Part shown: piece after piece, positions 61,097 through 64,000 of the stretch
Layout of the letters: each line of letters opens with the position of its first letter
Position numbering within the stretch: the first letter of the stretch is position 1
DNA from: UBA5314 sp035560815
GTDB taxonomy: Bacteria > Bacillota > Syntrophomonadia > Syntrophomonadales > Syntrophomonadaceae
NCBI GenBank assembly: GCA_035560815.1
Contig: DATMYR010000080.1
Location: 1-64,000 of the forward strand
Direction: 5' to 3'
DNA length: 64,000 nucleotides
Made by a program: the position numbers and the translations under genes
Notes under the pieces: model-generated
The model's database searches: none
Told to the model about the DNA's origin: nothing
What the model saw: the letters and a program-made list of their open reading frames with translations, nothing else

Positions 61097-61645
61097 TTAA
61101 CGGGCCTCGTGAGAAAAAAGTTCCAGGCACTTAAATTTCACTTCTGCCTTTTCTGGCCGGCTCAAGCTTAATCCTTGATCAGATGTGGAAACCAGGCACA
61201 GAGGGGGAAATAATACACACCACCAGTTCTTGCCTTTCCCATCCCCGAGAATAATACGCACAGCCTGATAATTACCCTGGGGTAGTACCAGTTCGCCATA
61301 GGAGCGGGTTGGAAACTGGCAATCCCCCACCACAACCTGGACCGGATAACTATACCCTTGCTCCGTCACTACTTGAGAGGCTATGCTCTCCAGGCGAGGT
61401 ATATCCTGAACAGCCAGGCACCGCGCTTCTTCCGCGCTGTTCAATCCTTGAAACTCTCCACGCATGAATACTACCACCGCATCGCGGACCTTGAGCTTTA
61501 AGGCTTGATCGGCAGGATCGTCACTGTTGGCAATAATATGCAGGCGTAAAACTCGGTTATAGAGCGATTGATGGTTTACATACCATCCTCCTGCAGCAAG
61601 CAACGTTACGAATATAATGAGAATAATTCCCTGAGTCCTTTTCAT
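61097..61645 (-). CDS. spoIIR: Stage II sporulation protein R
   Basis: 182 residues with a signal peptide (about 1-20); VLRLHIIANSDDPADQALKLKVRDAV (in part) is diagnostic. Secreted from the forespore to trigger SpoIIGA cleavage of pro-sigma-E. AGGAGG precedes the ATG. Confidence 0.93.
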   Translation of the reverse strand: MKRTQGIILIIFVTLLAAGGWYVNHQSLYNRVLRLHIIANSDDPADQALKLKVRDAVVVFMRGEFQGLNSAEEARCLAVQDIPRLESIASQVVTEQGYSYPVQVVVGDCQFPTRSYGELVLPQGNYQAVRIILGDGKGKNWWCVLFPPLCLVSTSDQGLSLSRPEKAEVKFKCLELFSHEAR

Positions 61646-62324
61646 AACTTCCCCTCCTTTTCGTAATTATTGCCCGCCAATCCGGTATGTTAAACAGCCC
61701 CGGTCACTTTGCTCCCATCCTTGAATCAGTCTGGTGCCCTGCGGGGTTCTTATCCTTTTATCACTCAGGATTGTTTATCCATGCAATCAAGCAGGAATTA
61801 ATAATTTAGCAAAGTTGTTATGATGGCGCTATTAGGGCTTTCAAAATGGATACGAACATGCAAGCTAAAGTGCTGACTTAAATACGTCAGGTCCCCGTTT
61901 ACCTTCCACTTCTATCTGCCATTACAAATCAAATAGTTTTCAAATGGATTATTAAACCCAAATTAAATACTTGCTTGCGAAATCAATAAAAGAAGCGTTT
62001 ATCAGCCCAGTTCATTTTCCCATGAAGGCGGGAAAATATGTTGGTATTGGGGAGAAGGCCTGGTGAGTATGTCATGATCGGGCGAGACATTATGGTCAAA
62101 GTTATAAAAAGTGATACAGGCTACCACAGGCTGGCAACCAACGCCCTTAATGGACATTATCTTTAGCGAGGTATATGAAACCAACGATCGCCTTCTCCAA
62201 GCAAAATAACCGGATAAGACAGCAACATCTTTTATTGGTAATAAGCCGAGTGGCCATGAGGCTTGTTATAAACAGTGAGAAAGTGAAAATGGAAGTTCAT
62301 TAACAAACTAAGGAGGTTACTTCA
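61646..62324. other. 679-bp gap between spoIIR and the flagellin gene
   Basis: No gene I can support. Near its right end AAGGAGG precedes hag. I searched for a sigma-D promoter (TAAA...GCCGATAA) for hag and found only poor matches (CCGGATAA near 62211); no other signal defended. Confidence 0.45.
61666..61695 (-). promoter_or_regulatory. Possible sigma-F promoter for spoIIR
   Basis: On the minus strand GTTTA (61695-61691), 16 bases, GGCAATAAT (61674-61666), against sigma-F GYATA / GGnnAnAnT. Start would be just before the AGGAGG site, a very short leader. Confidence 0.35.
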
Positions 62325-63938
62325 ATGATTATCAACCATAATATTACCGCTCTCAACACCCTTAATTCACTAAATAAAAACGAGAATGCTACTTCAAAAT
62401 CCCTGGAAAAGTTATCCTCTGGTTATCGCATCAACAACGCGTCCGACGACGCGGCAGGCCTTTCGATCTCCGAAAAAATGCGTGGTCAGATTCGTGGGCT
62501 TGACCAGGCGAAAACCAATGCTCAGACAGGTATTTCTCTGCTGCAGACCGCTGAAGGCGCGTTAAGCGAAACCACCAGCATTCTTCAGCGAGTTCGGGAG
62601 CTGGCTGTCCAGTCCGCCAGCGACACCGCTACCGACAGCGACCGCACCTCTTGCCAGCAAGAAGCCAGCCAGTTGCTGGATGAAGTGGACAACATTGCAA
62701 ATACCACCCAGTTTAACACTAAAAATCTACTGGACGGCACTCTGGCGGAGGGCAGCGCCACCTCCCTGGGCACCAAACTGAATTCCTTTAGCTTGAAGAC
62801 GTCGGCTACCCAAGGCACGTCGGTGGGTAACACCGCGGTAAGTTCGCCCGTTACTATTACATCAGGCACCAACGACCAAATCAATCTTAATGTAGATGGA
62901 GGCGGTGCTCAACAGATCACCATTGCGGCAGGAACTTATAACAGCGCGTCCGACCTTGCGGCTGCTGTTAATACCGCAATCGGCAACAATTCCTCATTGT
63001 CGGGCAAGGTTACCGCGGAAGTAACGTCCAGCGGCCATATCCAATTTATTTCCGCAAGTACCGGTACATCCAGTTCAGTCGCTGTAACAGCGGGAACAAA
63101 CAATGCAAGTGGTTCCTTGGGGTTTACAACTGCATCGCAGACTGCCGGCACTGCCGCATCAAGTTCCGCAACCGGCAGCACAACGCTGGTTTCTTTGGCC
63201 GATAAGGATGGCAACAACCTGGGGTTAAAATCTGGCAACCGGATCAATATCAGCGTCATGGTAGGCGGACAAGAAAAGACAACCAGCCTGGACGTTACAT
63301 CCACCACTACGCTGCAAAATTTGACCGATCAGATCCATACCGCCATTGGCGGCGCTTCCAGTGTGACCATTGGCAGCGATAACCAGATCCATATCACCGG
63401 CCAGGCCGGTACCGCCAATGAAGTTTCCAATGTTACCCTGTCGGTGCAGAACTCGGCAACTGATACTGAGAAGACTGACGTGAAATTCGGCAACTACATG
63501 AGTGCTTATACCGAGACGCAGGCTGCCACTGATATGAAGACGGACAGTTCCGTGAAATTCCAGATCGGCGCCAACCAGAACCAGACAATGAGCATTAATA
63601 TCAGCAAGATGGATAGGCAAGCTCTGGCCCTGTCCTCGGTGAATCTCAGCACTCAGGCAGGAGCGGAGGCAGCCATAACGGTAGTCGACAACGCCGTCAA
63701 CAATGTGTCCAGCGAGCGTTCCAAACTGGGTGCTTACGAAAACCGCCTGTCGAACACTATTGACAATCTAACTACAGCTTCGCAAAACATTACTTCCGCC
63801 GAGTCCAAGATCCGTGATGTTGATATGGCGGCGGAAATGACCAATTACCAGAAGAACTATGTGTTGCAGCAGGCTGCTCAGGCCATGCTGGCTCAGGCTA
63901 ACCAACAGCCGCAACAGGTTCTGTCTTTGCTTAAATAA
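62325..63938 (+). CDS. hag: Flagellin
   Basis: 537 residues. The N-terminal D0/D1 (MIINHNITALNTLNSLN then LSSGYRINNASDDAAGLSIS in part, about 1-140) and C-terminal D1/D0 (IRDVDMAAEMTNYQKNYVLQ in part) are conserved; a Thr/Ser/Gly-rich middle of about 300 residues (145-440) is a variable surface-exposed domain. Polymerises outside the cell. AAGGAGG precedes the ATG. The codon use in the middle is richer in Ala/Ser/Thr codons than neighbours, as expected for flagellin. Confidence 0.97.
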   Translation: MIINHNITALNTLNSLNKNENATSKSLEKLSSGYRINNASDDAAGLSISEKMRGQIRGLDQAKTNAQTGISLLQTAEGALSETTSILQRVRELAVQSASDTATDSDRTSCQQEASQLLDEVDNIANTTQFNTKNLLDGTLAEGSATSLGTKLNSFSLKTSATQGTSVGNTAVSSPVTITSGTNDQINLNVDGGGAQQITIAAGTYNSASDLAAAVNTAIGNNSSLSGKVTAEVTSSGHIQFISASTGTSSSVAVTAGTNNASGSLGFTTASQTAGTAASSSATGSTTLVSLADKDGNNLGLKSGNRINISVMVGGQEKTTSLDVTSTTTLQNLTDQIHTAIGGASSVTIGSDNQIHITGQAGTANEVSNVTLSVQNSATDTEKTDVKFGNYMSAYTETQAATDMKTDSSVKFQIGANQNQTMSINISKMDRQALALSSVNLSTQAGAEAAITVVDNAVNNVSSERSKLGAYENRLSNTIDNLTTASQNITSAESKIRDVDMAAEMTNYQKNYVLQQAAQAMLAQANQQPQQVLSLLK

Positions 63939-63973
63939 TTAGGACAGTGGTATAAACCGATAGCGATGCAAAG

Positions 63974-64000
63974 GGGGCGGTGCCTGGTGTCCCGTCCCCT
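63974..64000. repeat. GGGGGCGG...CCCGTCCCC hairpin at the window edge
   Basis: GGGGGCGG and CCCGTCCCC flank a short loop just past hag. It resembles the other GGGGAC-type hairpins. Cut by the edge, so the full extent is unseen. Confidence 0.5.

Noticed and set aside
62002..62184. 60-codon frame in the spoIIR-hag gap
   Set aside because: No ribosome site, no family resemblance, and composition like non-coding DNA.
62205..62260. Sigma-D promoter for hag
   Set aside because: CCGGATAA-like -10 has no TAAA at the expected distance.
1..64000. tRNA, rRNA and CRISPR
   Set aside because: No TPsiC-like motif with cloverleaf, no rRNA-like segment and no regularly spaced direct repeats seen by reading.

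Overview
The window looks like a chromosomal segment of an anaerobic, endospore-forming, flagellated Firmicute of the class Clostridia. The evidence is a dense set of sporulation and germination genes (spoIIE, spoIIR, spoVT, spoVB-like, yabP, yabQ, fin, a gerA-type operon), a Hag-type flagellin, a 2Fe-2S ferredoxin-like protein and an acetyl-CoA hydrolase/transferase-family CoA-transferase. Syntrophomonadaceae would fit, but that is inference; there is no rRNA to test it. Most genes lie on the minus strand. Gene order resembles the Bacillus subtilis origin-proximal region (ispE, glmU, prs, ctc, spoVC/pth, fin, mfd, spoVT, yabM, yabN, yabO, yabP, yabQ, divIC, yabR, spoIIE, tilS, ftsH, then coaX, folP-folB-folK, dusB, lysS), with clade-specific insertions.

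Layout, left to right. 1-5.1 kb: a dTDP-amino-sugar and glycan cassette (rmlA, rmlB, FdtA-like ketoisomerase, hexapeptide acetyltransferase, GT2 transferase, GtrA-like protein, aminotransferase cut by the left edge). 5.2-7.4 kb: greA-lysS behind a consensus sigma-A promoter with a possible attenuator. 7.4-9.8 kb: an uncharacterised three-gene unit (HTH regulator, Rossmann-like protein, hypothetical protein). 9.9-13.5 kb: coaX-dusB with a broken small ORF after dusB, a P1 peptidase, and the ferredoxin-like protein. 13.8-24.4 kb: one long cofactor cluster on the minus strand, HD protein-folP-folB-folK-DUF2520 protein-panB-panC-panD-nadA-nadB-polysaccharide deacetylase-nadC. 24.4-25.1 kb: repeat DNA, including a likely 292-bp MITE-like element. 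25.1-40.1 kb: ndk, ftsH, tilS, spoIIE, ppx/gppA-like, S1 protein, divIC-like, HTH, yabQ, yabP, a CoA-transferase, rqcP (yabO), mazG, spoVB-like and spoVT. 40.3-47 kb, plus strand: a seven-gene spore germination operon in order B-A-C-D-C-D-B. 47-51 kb: an ArsB/NhaD-type transporter, two decayed genes, a frameshifted GNAT gene and an NhaP-type antiporter. 51-61.7 kb: mfd, fin-like, pth, ctc, prs, glmU, a nucleotidyltransferase, a GntR regulator, ispE and spoIIR. 62.3-63.9 kb, plus strand: flagellin.

How the genes work together: the cofactor cluster joins folate, pantothenate/CoA and NAD biosynthesis. The central block joins sporulation control with cell division, tRNA modification and proteolysis. 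The right block makes UDP-GlcNAc, PRPP and isoprenoid precursors and handles transcription-coupled repair.

The gaps hold several families of inverted repeats, many built on GGGGAC...GTCCCC ends, that look like REP/RAYT-type mobile hairpins. Two are homologous copies of a 175-bp element. Supported regulatory signals are consensus sigma-A promoters for greA-lysS and ftsH, a sigma-G promoter for spoVT, a possible sigma-F promoter for spoIIR, and several rho-independent terminators. I found no convincing CRISPR array, tRNA, rRNA, prophage or intact insertion sequence, and no clear new defence or enzymatic system. The best leads are the MITE-like and REP-like elements, the uncharacterised 7.4-9.8 kb unit, the expanded ger operon and the small or decayed ORFs.
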